A stretch of DNA of 64,000 bases from NCBI RefSeq assembly GCF_019399895.1, contig NC_091865.1, positions 253,001 to 317,000 on the forward strand. Reading direction: 5' to 3'. The DNA is from Cardiocondyla obscurior. Its lineage: Eukaryota > Arthropoda > Insecta > Hymenoptera > Formicidae. The translations under genes were made by a program, and so were the position numbers. This document shows positions 34,201-45,700 of this stretch, piece by piece. How positions within the stretch are numbered: the first letter of the stretch is position 1; every line of letters begins with the position of its first letter. Below the pieces are notes generated by a model. That model did not search any database and was not told where the DNA came from. It saw only the letters and a list, made by a program, of their open reading frames with translations.

Positions 34201-35400
34201 TATGGGCGCTTAAAGTCGCTTTGCTACCGTTAGTGGGGTGACAGGGGGAAGAAAATCGCCTCTATCCTTAAACTCCTTAGAGACGATCGCCCGCATCTAC
34301 AGGGTGCATCCCCTCGCGGCACGTTGCTTCGTAACCTTCGCAGCCCTCCCTCAACCCTACGTCGGTATCGCAATCCTGTTTAGCCTCTGCCTCCAAGAAC
34401 GCGAATTGTCTATTGGAATTTGATAATAGTTCGTCGCCACGATGTAAAATTCATGAAGCGATCCTGGAATTGTAACAATCGAGTATCGCCGCGGGTAACG
34501 CGCGCGAAGTTAGGATTTGTATCGGATTCCAGAGCGGGCACATGACATTCTCATCTAGCCAGGGGCAGAGCAAGTGGGAAACCAGATCCGATGTACCTGG
34601 CATTAACCGATTTTCTTTGGCCTGTTTTTTTTTTTTTTTTTGCCTGCGAGGAATACATGTCGTGTTACACGAAGCATCAATGCGTGTAAAGCGCGTCGGA
34701 TTTCGATATATTCCACTCGAACGCCGTGGAACGGCGAAACGAATGTATCTCTTGGAATTTTCAGCGCGCACGGCAACTCCTCAGGGTGCATTTTCGTTGA
34801 AAGAGAAATACTGGTCATGAAGTCAATGAATTCATAGATTCGAGAAAATTAAAAAAAAAGAACAGGTTTGCGCATGTTGTATTGGCAGATTGCATCTAAC
34901 AACAAAATACGTTTTCGGTACAATACAGATAAAATGAACATTCAATATTATTAAATAGCATACAAGCCAATTTAAAATATTTTTTACATATATTTTTTAT
35001 ATTGTTTAAATTAAAACAACTTAATGTCAAAAAAATAATTAAAACATACATTTTAAACATTTATTATTTATATAAATTATAAATTGTACGTTAATAAAAA
35101 GTATAAATCATTATGTTCAAATTAAAAAATATTACTGATTGATCATTTATCTATTAATTGACAACGATCAGGTTATTGGATCTACTAAATCTTAATCGAC
35201 GTTGTTACGTATTTGAAAGCTGTCAACACCGGAATGCGTTATCCATCATGTTACGTCGATAGAATGACCGTTTCGATGAAATTCATCTCACTCTGCACTG
35301 TTATATCAATACTTTAAAAAATTATGGATGAAACAAATTGATATAATGACCGCACAGCTTAATCTAAAACTGCTTTATTTCCTTTACTAAATTTATTATA
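31261..35400. other. No recognisable gene
   Basis: A GC-richer segment at 31.5-32.6 kb holds short frames on both strands (up to 105 codons) that I do not recognise. Low-complexity sequence includes a T-rich block at 31.37-31.46 kb, a 25-A run at 32889-32913 and a (TC) tract at 33557-33578. Another GC-richer patch at 34.0-34.8 kb likewise has only unrecognised overlapping frames. The part from about 34.85 to 35.4 kb is AT-rich. Confidence 0.55.
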
Positions 35401-35474
35401 CTAAAACGCTACGCGCGCGCTATTTTTTAAGGGGCCCTTAATTACAAACTACGTAAAAAAATGATGCAACTTAC

Positions 35475-35531
35475 CAATTTGCACGAGCTTCAACGAAGTT
35501 ATAGAGTCCTGCCGGTGACGACACTTTCGAT
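35475..35531 (-). ncRNA. Solo type-B exon, minus strand
   Basis: A B exon extended at its 5' side, with acceptor TTGTTACAG and donor G/GTAAGTTGCAT. Its core reads AACTTCGTTGAAGCTCGTG, the most diverged of the five B copies. The 3' flank is shared with the other copies: T-run, TTTGTAATTAAGG, then a GC-alternating tract at about 35411-35421. No A exon is recognisable within the 500 bp upstream on the minus strand. It is either a fragment or an exon of a longer minus-strand transcript that starts further right. Confidence 0.45.
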
Positions 35532-38115
35532 CTGTAACAAAAAAAATATATATAATTTAATAAATGTAAAATTAACAATATTTTTTATTAAACAGATCAA
35601 TTGTAATATAATTATCAAAAATAAATACTTTTCAAGAAAGAAACAATCGATTATACGATAAAAGCAAAGTGTGAAATCGTTACAAACGCCCAGTAATAAC
35701 TTCGCGCTTATAGAACCTCGTGGCACGGTTAACTTTTTAATTCACGACGAAAGTATCCGCTTTGCTTTCGATCGACCCTTTGTCGGTGCCTCGAAAACGC
35801 GAGGAAAAGGCGTCTCGACTTCGCGGTTCTACCGGCGAAACTGCTTCCTGGGAATCGCTCGTGCTATCGCAAAAGGAGGATCGGCGATCGCGTGGCGAAT
35901 ACACTTTATGTACAACAAAAAGTACTCGCGCGCGCGGGAGGAAGGCGGTGACGGCGAGCGGGCAGCGGGAACGAGGAAGGCAAAAAGGCGATCGGAAAAA
36001 TACGGCAAAATTGCGCTCTGGTAGACACACCAGCCCCGGTAAGTTGGAAATAGCGAGAATACCAATGTGCAAAGCAGCTAAGGCCCGGCTCGTGGTCGTA
36101 CCGCGCCTTCCGAGCTGCTTCCGGAAGGGTGGAAGCATTCGGGACACGTAGAGTGCCAGCCAATACTTTGCCGTCGGCGAAACGAGAAATTCGGCCAGTT
36201 TGCAAGACACCTCACGCCAACACGGCTTCTCGCTCTATCCCGTGGCTGGAGCGGTCACTTGTGGATCGCTCGAACCCGAGAGATGCATGCGGCCATTAAA
36301 CCGATAGCACGAACTCACATTTTATCGCCGTAACAAGTTTACAACTAATTCAACGTTGGCATAAGGCAACTAATAAGTATTTCGCAGATAACGTCGCAAC
36401 CGTCAGTTCGCGTCTTACGATGCCTCGCAAGTTGCATAGGTCTTCATTACAGCTCCTTTAAAATGCCGAGAACTTTAAGTACTTTTATCGATATTTTTTG
36501 CGCGATGGTTTTTTTTTTTCTTTTTTTTTTTTAATAAAAAAATTGAATTGATCATTTTTTTGGCACACGTTTGTAAAGCGAAGCTACCTCGTGTGTTTTC
36601 TATGCCAATAAATCGGAGACAACATTTTATTTTATGCCGGCGGTGCGTCACGTGTGCTAGCAGATTACGCGCTCCATCGAGTTTGTCATACGAAGGCGTC
36701 GGCCGGTGCTGAATTTGGTTACACGACGTCAAGCTGATTAGCGCATAATGCAATCAACACCCTCATTGGAGCATCATAATTCCCGATATAGGAACAGCCG
36801 AAATCGAGCCAGTATTACCCGCGTCCAATCCCATGAACCAGCTGATAGCGCTTCATAATGCCAGTAATTATCGCTAGGCTAGGTGCCATCGATCATACAC
36901 AGCCTTACGCGATGAAAGCCGAATGTGCTGTTTGTAAATTGTCCCTTGCGAAAACCATAGCGATACGAAACGAATCACCCATGTATACACGCGCATTAAT
37001 CATAACTCAAGCAAGTAGTAAAAACCTGTCAAACTGAGCTGACGTGTTAGCTGCATTTAAATCTAGATAATTTCCTCCAGCAACCATTTCCGCGGAGTTT
37101 GAACTTCCCCGGGATTAATTTCAATAGGAAAAAAAAAAAAAGATAATACAAGCGGTTTAACAGAATAAACGTGATAATCGAAATTATGATAAAATTACGT
37201 GACTCTTTTTTTTTAGAAAAAGATCTCTGATAAAATTATAAACATTTTAAATGCCGCGAGAACATTATTTATGTTAAATCTACTTAGGTGAAAAAAAAGT
37301 GTAATCTTTGCGGTGTGCGGTCCTTTAAATTAATCATATTATTTTTTCATTTGTAAACTCGTAATCTGTGTTGCGCGCGCGGTACTGAAATAGAATATTA
37401 CAGCCCGGGCCATATATTTCCACAATGTGTTTCGCGCGCGAGAAAGTCCGAAAATCACCCTTGTACACGGACATAAATCGTCAAAATGGTCGCGCACTTA
37501 TCTCCGTGCTCTCCTACGCGTGTAAGTCAAAAATTGTCGGCTACAGTCGACGATTGTTGTCAATCGCACGGAACAAATATTTTTCTACGAGCTTCGAAAG
37601 ACGGGGATCCTCTCTCGAGAACACGGCGCGGCATTTGACATTACGCTCAAGTGTGGTGACAATCCCTTTTTGCCGAACGATTGCAAATATCGACGGATTT
37701 GCGGAATCGTTGGTTAAATTGAATTGCAAAGAACCTATCGCCGTGAAAGTCTTTTCTGCCGAAAGCGCGACGCTGGGACGCGTGTTTACACACGCCCGCA
37801 CATACGCAAAATCAGACGCACGCATGAATCGCGATCGCGATCTACGAGGTGCTCGTCCCGATCCCCGTATTCGACAACAGAATCGGTCTCCAAAGAGCCT
37901 TCGCTTTCTTGCGCTCAACCTTTCTCCACCCTATCGCGGTTCTCCATTACCGAACCGACGCCATTTGGAATTCAATCAGTCTGTATGTCTTTCCTATGAA
38001 TAATATTGGCAGTGTATCAAAGTCGTGCAGATGGCACGATCGCGACTCGAATAATCTAACGAGAACGTTGTGGGTATCGAAAACTGTTAATACTACTGCT
38101 AGACCGCCGATATGA
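35532..38115. other. CpG-rich region with overlapping unrecognised open frames
   Basis: From about 35.67 to 36.3 kb and again from about 37.38 to 38.05 kb the DNA is GC- and CpG-rich. Long overlapping frames are open on both strands: a 157-codon frame at 36210-35737 (minus), 129 and 117 codons on the plus strand in the same patch, and 192 codons plus at 37425-38003 against 125 codons minus. Sense and antisense being open together points to low stop-codon density rather than coding. The first patch lies upstream of the minus-strand B exon at 35.5 kb and could be its promoter region. Confidence 0.4.
37425..38003 (+). other. Longest open frame in the window (192 codons), unrecognised
   Basis: The frame starts MCFAREKVRK and ends at TAA 38001-38003. 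It is rich in Arg and Ser, with no signal peptide, membrane segment, domain motif or repeat that I can see. An antisense frame of 125 codons overlaps it. I report it only because it is the longest. Possibilities are a chance frame in CpG-rich DNA, part of a 5' exon, or an orphan gene; I favour chance. Confidence 0.12.
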
Positions 38116-41100
38116 AATTGATTTATAAAAGCGATCTCATTCAACATGGTATCGATTTAATCCTTTAATGGCACAGTATTTTTATAACATACACGCGTGT
38201 ACCGCGGCAATAAGAATTGAATTGCGAATTTATACTCTTCTTTGTCCTGATGTGCAATTAACTGACTGTATTAAAAATATAAATTACGAGAATGTAAAAT
38301 ATTTCCACGCGTATATCGAGGAAAAATATAAAAACATGTATTCATAATTGAAAACGATAAAGTTTGGATTTTTCAATATACTTCTGCATTAATAAAAATA
38401 ATAAAAAGAATGTATTAACGTTTCTTCTATCGCCACCGAATAATTTGATAAGGCGCAAAATATTTCTCTGATAATTATTATATATGTATTTTACACTTGA
38501 TCGCTACGCGATATTAATTAATAAGGTCAATAATATGAGGATGAATCAATGCATTAATTATACGTATAAATGAAATTTCAAGCGCGTTAATGTACCTCTT
38601 TAGAAACGTTACGACTGTCGTGGCGCGGTAGCATAATAGCGATAGTATCAAAATTTACGGGAATTTAACTCCGTGAATTCAAATTCGTGCCGGTTCATTT
38701 CTCGAATACGGACGGCACAGCAATGACAGCCATTAATCAGCAACGGCGGAAGGTCAATTATCCAAATGTCAATGATTATTAAGAATTTTAAATCAATAGA
38801 ATCGTCCCGCGACTAACGTTGCATATAATTGCTTTATGCATTCGGTAATTAATACGCGCGACGCGGTAGAACGTTCCGAGGCAGACCGTTAAAGAGAAAT
38901 TCGTATATAATTACATCGTGCTACATACGTACCTATGTACATATGCGTGTACATTGCATCGTTACATTATTACGTTGAGAAACAGATCACACGCAATTCG
39001 TGATACACGAGAAAGAAACCTATCATTTATTTACAGTAACGTTACTTTCTTTAACTCTTCAATCGTCGAGCTTTTTCGTAACGCGTCAACGCATGCGATT
39101 TTCACAGAGTTGAAACTTTTTATTGATTTAATTAACCTTTGAATTTATTTAGAATATACGACAATAATTATTTTAAAATAATATTACGAAAAAGACCTCG
39201 TGGTTGGACGATCGACGGGTTGATAAATAATTGTCTCAATATTTTTATATCGTAAATGGCGAGAGCAAGCAATTTCAGTAACAAATACATGCATTTTCAT
39301 ACAAAAGAATAATAGTTTGTCTTTCGAATCTCCGAAATGGTTTTTGCCGAGAAACTTTTTCGCGTCTGTTTAATCAACACGTTTTTCTTTAAGTACAAGG
39401 AAAGTTGATGAAAAACAAGGTAATAATGTGTGTGCTATAGACCAGGTGTACACCGACAGGATCGTCAGGATTCTCTGCAGTAGAATAGATTACGTGTTAC
39501 AGCCATTGAGCGTTTTTATATATTACGTTACACCCAGTAAAGGTCCAAGCTTATATTCCTACCGCGTTCTCTCGGCGGATCGTCAATCTTCTTCGAGCGG
39601 ACGATAACTACCACGTCTAATATCCCATCGTTCACGAACGAGAAGCCCTGCTCTTATCCATTGAAACAGTGGCCGCCGTCAAGCGGTGCTCTCGTAACTG
39701 GCTGACTGAGTGCAGAAGGGCGTATTCCGGGCGTTGGTTCACGACATCCGTTCGGGACATAGCGCTCGCACATGTGTCCGGGAACGCATGACAATTATGT
39801 GAGATTAATGGTATGCGTGATTTTCCCTCCCCACTAGATATCTATTGAGCACCGTTGAATCGCGACCACCTTTGTCCCTTACACCGCTCGATCGGTTTTG
39901 CGATACCGTAGGCACGATGAGAGGGTACGACGGCGGTTTCTGATTTTCGATCGATTGCACCGCAAATTGTTACCGCAAGCTATACTTTGCGTGGGTGAAG
40001 AAGATTGATGTTCAATACCGATAAAAAAAATTTTTTTTTTAATTAAAAAAAGAGAAAAGAGAGAGAGAAAGAGAAAGAAACTGCGTATATGTATATTGAT
40101 GTAACTCGTATAGTACAATACAAAATAGTTCGTTTTACGGCGATCACTTTCCTTTACGTACGTTCTATATGAATACGAACACGATTGTCTCATTTAATAT
40201 TTATGACAACTCTTACATTAAAAATTTCGCAAACTATTCTTTCAAACGCCTTCTATTTCAGTAAAGTTTTTGACTATTATTTCGAGTTATTTGTTTACGT
40301 AGACAAATTTATATTAAAAATATTTTCATATCTTTATTCATGAGCGAGGAATTCTTTGAGTATCCGACTGCATAACTGATGTAAAAAATTTTAAAGCGTC
40401 CAGGACAAAAAGTGATAAGAAAGAAAGATAAACTCAGTCTGCGAAGTGACGCTTCCTAACGCGAGATTATTTTTCCTCTGGCGCGGCACATCGCTGCTTC
40501 AGCCGAGTTTAGGCTCGCTTATAATTAGTCAGTGCTACGAAGCTCTCGCCGTGAAAATCTAATACCGAGCGTAGGTCGCGTCGAAACAAAAACCGCCAAT
40601 TTGGATGAAAACTGTCGGAGAGGGAACCGGTTGACGTTCCCATTAAAGTGGATATATTCTCGCGACCCCGAACCGCCTAGGGATACGTTCTTCCTTTTCG
40701 CTCCATCGCGATTCGAATAACAAGGGAGTTTGCAAGAAGGATGCTTTCCACACCCATAGCCTCTCAACGAAAAAGAAAACTGCGGGCGAAACTACGGCGC
40801 GTGGAAATAATGAAGCAAACGACAATGAAAAGAACAGAAGAAACTCGTTGGACTGGCAACGTTGAGGAGATTCTGGCTATTTTCCACTCTCCACGTTTAT
40901 TACGAACCTCTCCCCCTGGCACCACTTTCTTTTTTCTCTCGCCATATGATACGATATCTACATAGGTGCAAGCGCAAACGTGTACTTTACGTGTTTACGC
41001 ATATGTTTATGCTCGAGCTTACGAGCGTGTCTCCAAGTCGCAACAGATTTGTACAAGCGTTTATACGAGTAAGCAATATCATTACTTATAAAATAAAAAT

Positions 41101-41211
41101 TCTACTTTTTAAGCTCAAATGCTTTGTGCACTATTAGATAAACTAGCATAAAATTATTTTCTTTTTATTTAATACAAGGCTCTGTCAGCGGAAAAGGAAT
41201 TTAATAGTTAA

Positions 41212-41235
41212 TTTTTTTTTTTTTTTTTTTTTTTT
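41212..41235 (+). repeat. 24-T tract
   Basis: Uninterrupted homopolymer. There is no flanking target duplication or upstream retroposed sequence to suggest a poly-A tail on the opposite strand. Confidence 0.9.
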
Positions 41236-42746
41236 AATGACTCCAGATAAAAACTTTGGAGAGAAAGGAAATTGCTTCCAGACGCTTAAATATAAATTAA
41301 TTCTAAATCGAGACTGATATTAAATTCAAAGATTTGAATTATTTTTTCATCGAAACGCAATCCGTCGACGAAAAAGTTTTTCTATTTCTGATACAATAAA
41401 ATAAAAAAATAATTACGTTATTTTTAATTGACGGATGAAAGGTGATCGAGGTATGCCGTATAATTATAATAAGACCGAACTTAAAAGTTTTATGTTCGAG
41501 ATGTAATATGCATGTATAATGTGACGGCTAAGTGTCACACGCCGCCATGACTCGAAAGTGATGAAATTTGCACCAGCTGTAGACGCGACTTTAAATTTAC
41601 ATTTGAGAAATCCCCGTCGCGAGAAACGGAAGCCAAACGACGGTGCACGTCGGCTAACTTTTCCGCCGCACTGACAGCTCGACGTTCGAATCCCTGAAAA
41701 TCCTGTGTAAACCCTCCGGCAGCCTTCCTTCGAAGAACTCTAATACGCGAAAAGCAGGCTACTAGTGTACTGACAACATTCTATCATGAGTGTCATACAT
41801 GCACAACATACGTCATACTCGAAAAAAATTTTCTTTTTCTATCCTCTCCGTTCCCCTTTTCTCTCTATCTGTCTCTCTCATCTCTCCTGCTCTCTCCCTT
41901 TTTTTTTCTTTAAAAAATAAAGTAGATAAGATATAATTTACAGAAATAAAATGTAACAAGAAAACTTTTGTTTTTAGAAAAAAACAAAAAAATTTTCAGT
42001 AGTATCTGTTTAAACTTGGTTTGTACAGAAGATACCGTACAGATCATATTCCTCGATAAATCAATACGCTGGATTGTATGAACAAAAGCTGACGTGGGGG
42101 GAGGGATTGCAAGTTTTCTGTCGTTAGCATAAATTTCTCACGTCGTAAATCATACCCTGCTTTGAATCCTAAAATACTAAGTTGTGTATCTTTAGAAAAG
42201 AAATATTCTACAAAATATACTTAAACAGAATTTAAAACAGATTGCAAAAGTCATTTATATAATTGCTTTTTTTTTATCGCATTATTTCGGAAATTATTCA
42301 TAGCTCAATCAAATTACATGATTGATAACCACATCTGCATTTAGCATTTTCAACTCGGGGAAATTAGGAGACTCGTGGAACGGCGTATAGTCATGATAAG
42401 TCGCGGAGCATCCAGCGTGTTGTTATCAAATGACCGATTTCCATCGAGAGGTATCGAGCGCATAATCTCGGTTTCCGCTGGCGTACGCAACCCCGGCGTG
42501 CTTTCAAATGCGCGAAGCTATTGCGCGTCGTAAGGTGGAGTCGCGTGGTCGAGAGACTTGAGAGTTAGTCGCGTCACGGCAACGTAACGCGAGTCGTGAC
42601 CGCGATGTTACATCATCGGCGTGTATGTTCTCCGTAATTTAATTAGCAATTTTTGCGGACGACGAGTGTGAATATTGTTAATCATAGTAGGCGAGATTGA
42701 CCTGAATCGCAAAAATCACAGACCGCTTCGGACAACGTAATGTAAT

Positions 42747-42772
42747 AAAAAAAAAAAAAAAAAAAAAAAAAA
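42747..42772 (+). repeat. 26-A tract
   Basis: Uninterrupted homopolymer followed by GAAAAAAG. It might be a retrotransposition tail, but no retroelement body or target duplication is visible upstream. Confidence 0.9.
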
Positions 42773-45700
42773 GAAAAAAGTTATCTCTGTTTCGGGAAAA
42801 TTGTTTTTATCGGTACAGTATAGTTTCGTGAATAGTTTCTATCAGGTGTATCAGGCTATCAACGGTACCGGGGGTGTGTCGATACTTAAGAACTGGGTGA
42901 GTACCCGCATGCTTGACTAATTGTAAATTAAAATCCTTTCTGAAGTTGCCGGCCGGCTCTTATTTGTCAAGCTCGCGTTTATTCAATCAACTTTTGTCGA
43001 AGCTTAACGAGAGCGTTGCAGAATGCAGCGGTCGATCAGCCATACATATCGATCAGTCACCTGTCACGCGTAGAATTCAATTAATATTCACGATGGTGGC
43101 CGACACGTCACAGGTGCCACTCGACAACTGACGAAACTATATACGTTACAAATTACGAATAAAAAATATTGCGGATGTTCGGAGCGGAGTGCTCACGGCA
43201 AAGAAGTCCAATTTCGTTATCGCGGGGAAAAGCAACGAGCGAAAACGGGTTAAATAAAATCACACTTTAAAACGCATTTGCGCCCCGAAATATAAAAAGA
43301 AACTCGTCAAGGAACAGTTTATATCTCTCTCGCCGCAGCTGTTTGTCGTTTTCACGCGTCCAGAGACTTCTTTACCTCTTTTTCCCTCGTTACATTTCGA
43401 AGCCGGGCAGCGTCTTAAAAGTGCACCGCCAGTTTGGTTCAGAACGCGCAATTCTCTATTGCGGCGAAACGGTTGAAACTAAGTGATTTCACGGCACCTT
43501 CGGCAAGGTAACCGCGCAGAGGTAATAAGCGCTTTCGCGAAATTTCAAGCGAGCTAGCCCGCAACCTACTGAAAACCGTTGTTCCTGGCACATCTTTGAC
43601 AACGGTGCTGCAATACTCTCTTCCTATGCATTTCGACCAAGACCATTTCAGCCAAGTCCTTATAATACCCGACGAAATCCGTTTTCGTATAACGATCCCG
43701 AGGGGTATTCGGTGAACGGAAACGAAGGGAGAGGGCAGAAGGGGGTGGATCTATGTGCCGCGTTGTAGGTAAGTCGTTTCATTGACTGCCGGAATATTCC
43801 GCTTCAATTTGCGAAAGTTTGGGCACGGCGGCTTGTCTGGGGGATAACTCGCGATTTCAAAGGCGGCATTCGTGTTAACATAGCTCTTCGTGGGTGACAA
43901 CGTCGCGCGGGTTGGCCGTATAAATTGCTTTTCATCTTGCCGACAATGTGTACACTGTGGACATTTAATTTTGAAAACAAATAGGCGGGGAACTTTTCGC
44001 CGTGGTTGCGACTCGCGCGAAATTAAGCTTCCTTTGTGCCGCCGCTTTCCACTGGTCAATTAAGCGAGAGGTATCACGTCATTGTGACTTCCATTAGTAT
44101 CGTCGCGCGTCGACCAAATTTAGGGCACACGTGAATCACGTCGGTTTATATATTGTAGCTCAACAACTGATTGCGAACGTTTCTTTTAAAATGCACGTAT
44201 ATCGAGATACTTTTATATACCGAATTGTAAAGCTTATCGTTTATTAATAAAAAGAATAGAATAAATCTTGCATCGTTATCGATTGTGATATATGTTATTA
44301 TCAATTGACATTATTTGCAAAATCGTACTTTTATATGTATAAGTCGCTTTTTTAATTTTTTTTTTTACGTACACAAACATTTGGTGATAGTAACGCAATC
44401 TTTAAGTAATATTTAAGAGCACATTAGGCACTCTTACTTTTAAGAAAACGACAAAAAAAAATTCATTATCTCGAACGGTGATGAAATTCGATCGTCGACG
44501 TCTATGGAAATCGTTTTAATTTTCATCTCGGCAAATCGATACTGGGGAGTGACTGTGTCCACCGGTTAAATTGGTTCCGGTTCCGAATATAATGCGGTCC
44601 TGGAATTCGATATCTGAGAAATCGATTCGCCTGTTTAAAGACTAGGAATGAAATATTAACCTGACGAAAGGGGGAAACTCGGCTATTTGAAGATCGAAAT
44701 TGTAATTTCAACGATTGAAACTTCTCCTCCGTGGAGGAGAGGGAGGAATCTGTGCGGCCCGACGAAGAATAGGAGGCAAAGATCAAGACGCGGAAATTCC
44801 ATTCCCTCCGCCGTCATGTGACGGCCGAGTTCGCGTTCGAACTTCGGGCATTATGTAACATTGGAGCTTTTTATGAATTCTCTGGTTAGTGAGTAAGTAC
44901 TTCCTTCCACGCGACTAAGTTGCCCGTCCGTTGGGTCATGAACCTTTGCGATTGCACCCTGTATTTCTACCGAAATGTCTTGCCCGGTTAACCGTCGTCG
45001 TGTCGTTTGCGTGAAACGTTGCAGCCGGCGCCGTACCAAATATCGACTTTGGCTGTTTACGCGCAGTCACTCGAAATGCTAATTTACATGCCGGGAACAA
45101 CAATGAACGCGATACATCATGTCCCAGAAATACACTACGGAAAACCCGAAATGACGTAGCAAATAGCGAAATTCAATAAAGCAGGCTGATACTTTGCATA
45201 CAACGCACGCGAAGCTAATTGTCAATATTAACAACAGTTAAATTAATGGCGGGGGCTGCGAAAATGTTTCGCGATTAAAATTCCACCATGTACGCCCGTG
45301 CGCGCGTTTACGCTCGTGCTGTACAGCTGAAAATTCACCTGCGGGTAAGGGAGAGGAGGAGGAAAGGAGGGAATCGGCAAATATTCGACTTTTCATCTCG
45401 GTAACGCGAATTACTGCCCTCGACAGACTGGACATTTCATTACCGAATTCCCCGTACGATACGTGCGCCGCGTAATCTATCGCGTGTGTGGTTACATCGG
45501 AAGACCTCACGAGGATAATTCAGTCGTCCGTTGATCGAAAAAAAGAACAAAGATGAATTGCAGGACCCTGTCCATCCCGATCGTCACGCTTTGTTTCCTG
45601 AACCTGCGGGCTACGTTACGCGCTCGCGATTTATTTGCATCTGTTTTGCAGTATTTGTATCACAAAATAAATTTCAGCTGTATATAGCTCGCCAGATTGC

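Noticed and set aside
35737..36210. 157-codon minus-strand open frame as a gene
   Set aside because: It is Arg/Ser/Pro-rich, overlapped by long frames on both strands in CpG-rich DNA, and has no recognisable domain.
41684..41694. GTTCGAATCCC, resembling a tRNA B box
   Set aside because: The flanking bases do not form a T stem, and no A box or acceptor stem is found at the right distance.
42747..42772. 26-A tract as the tail of a retroposed gene or SINE
   Set aside because: No element body, promoter boxes or target duplication could be found upstream.
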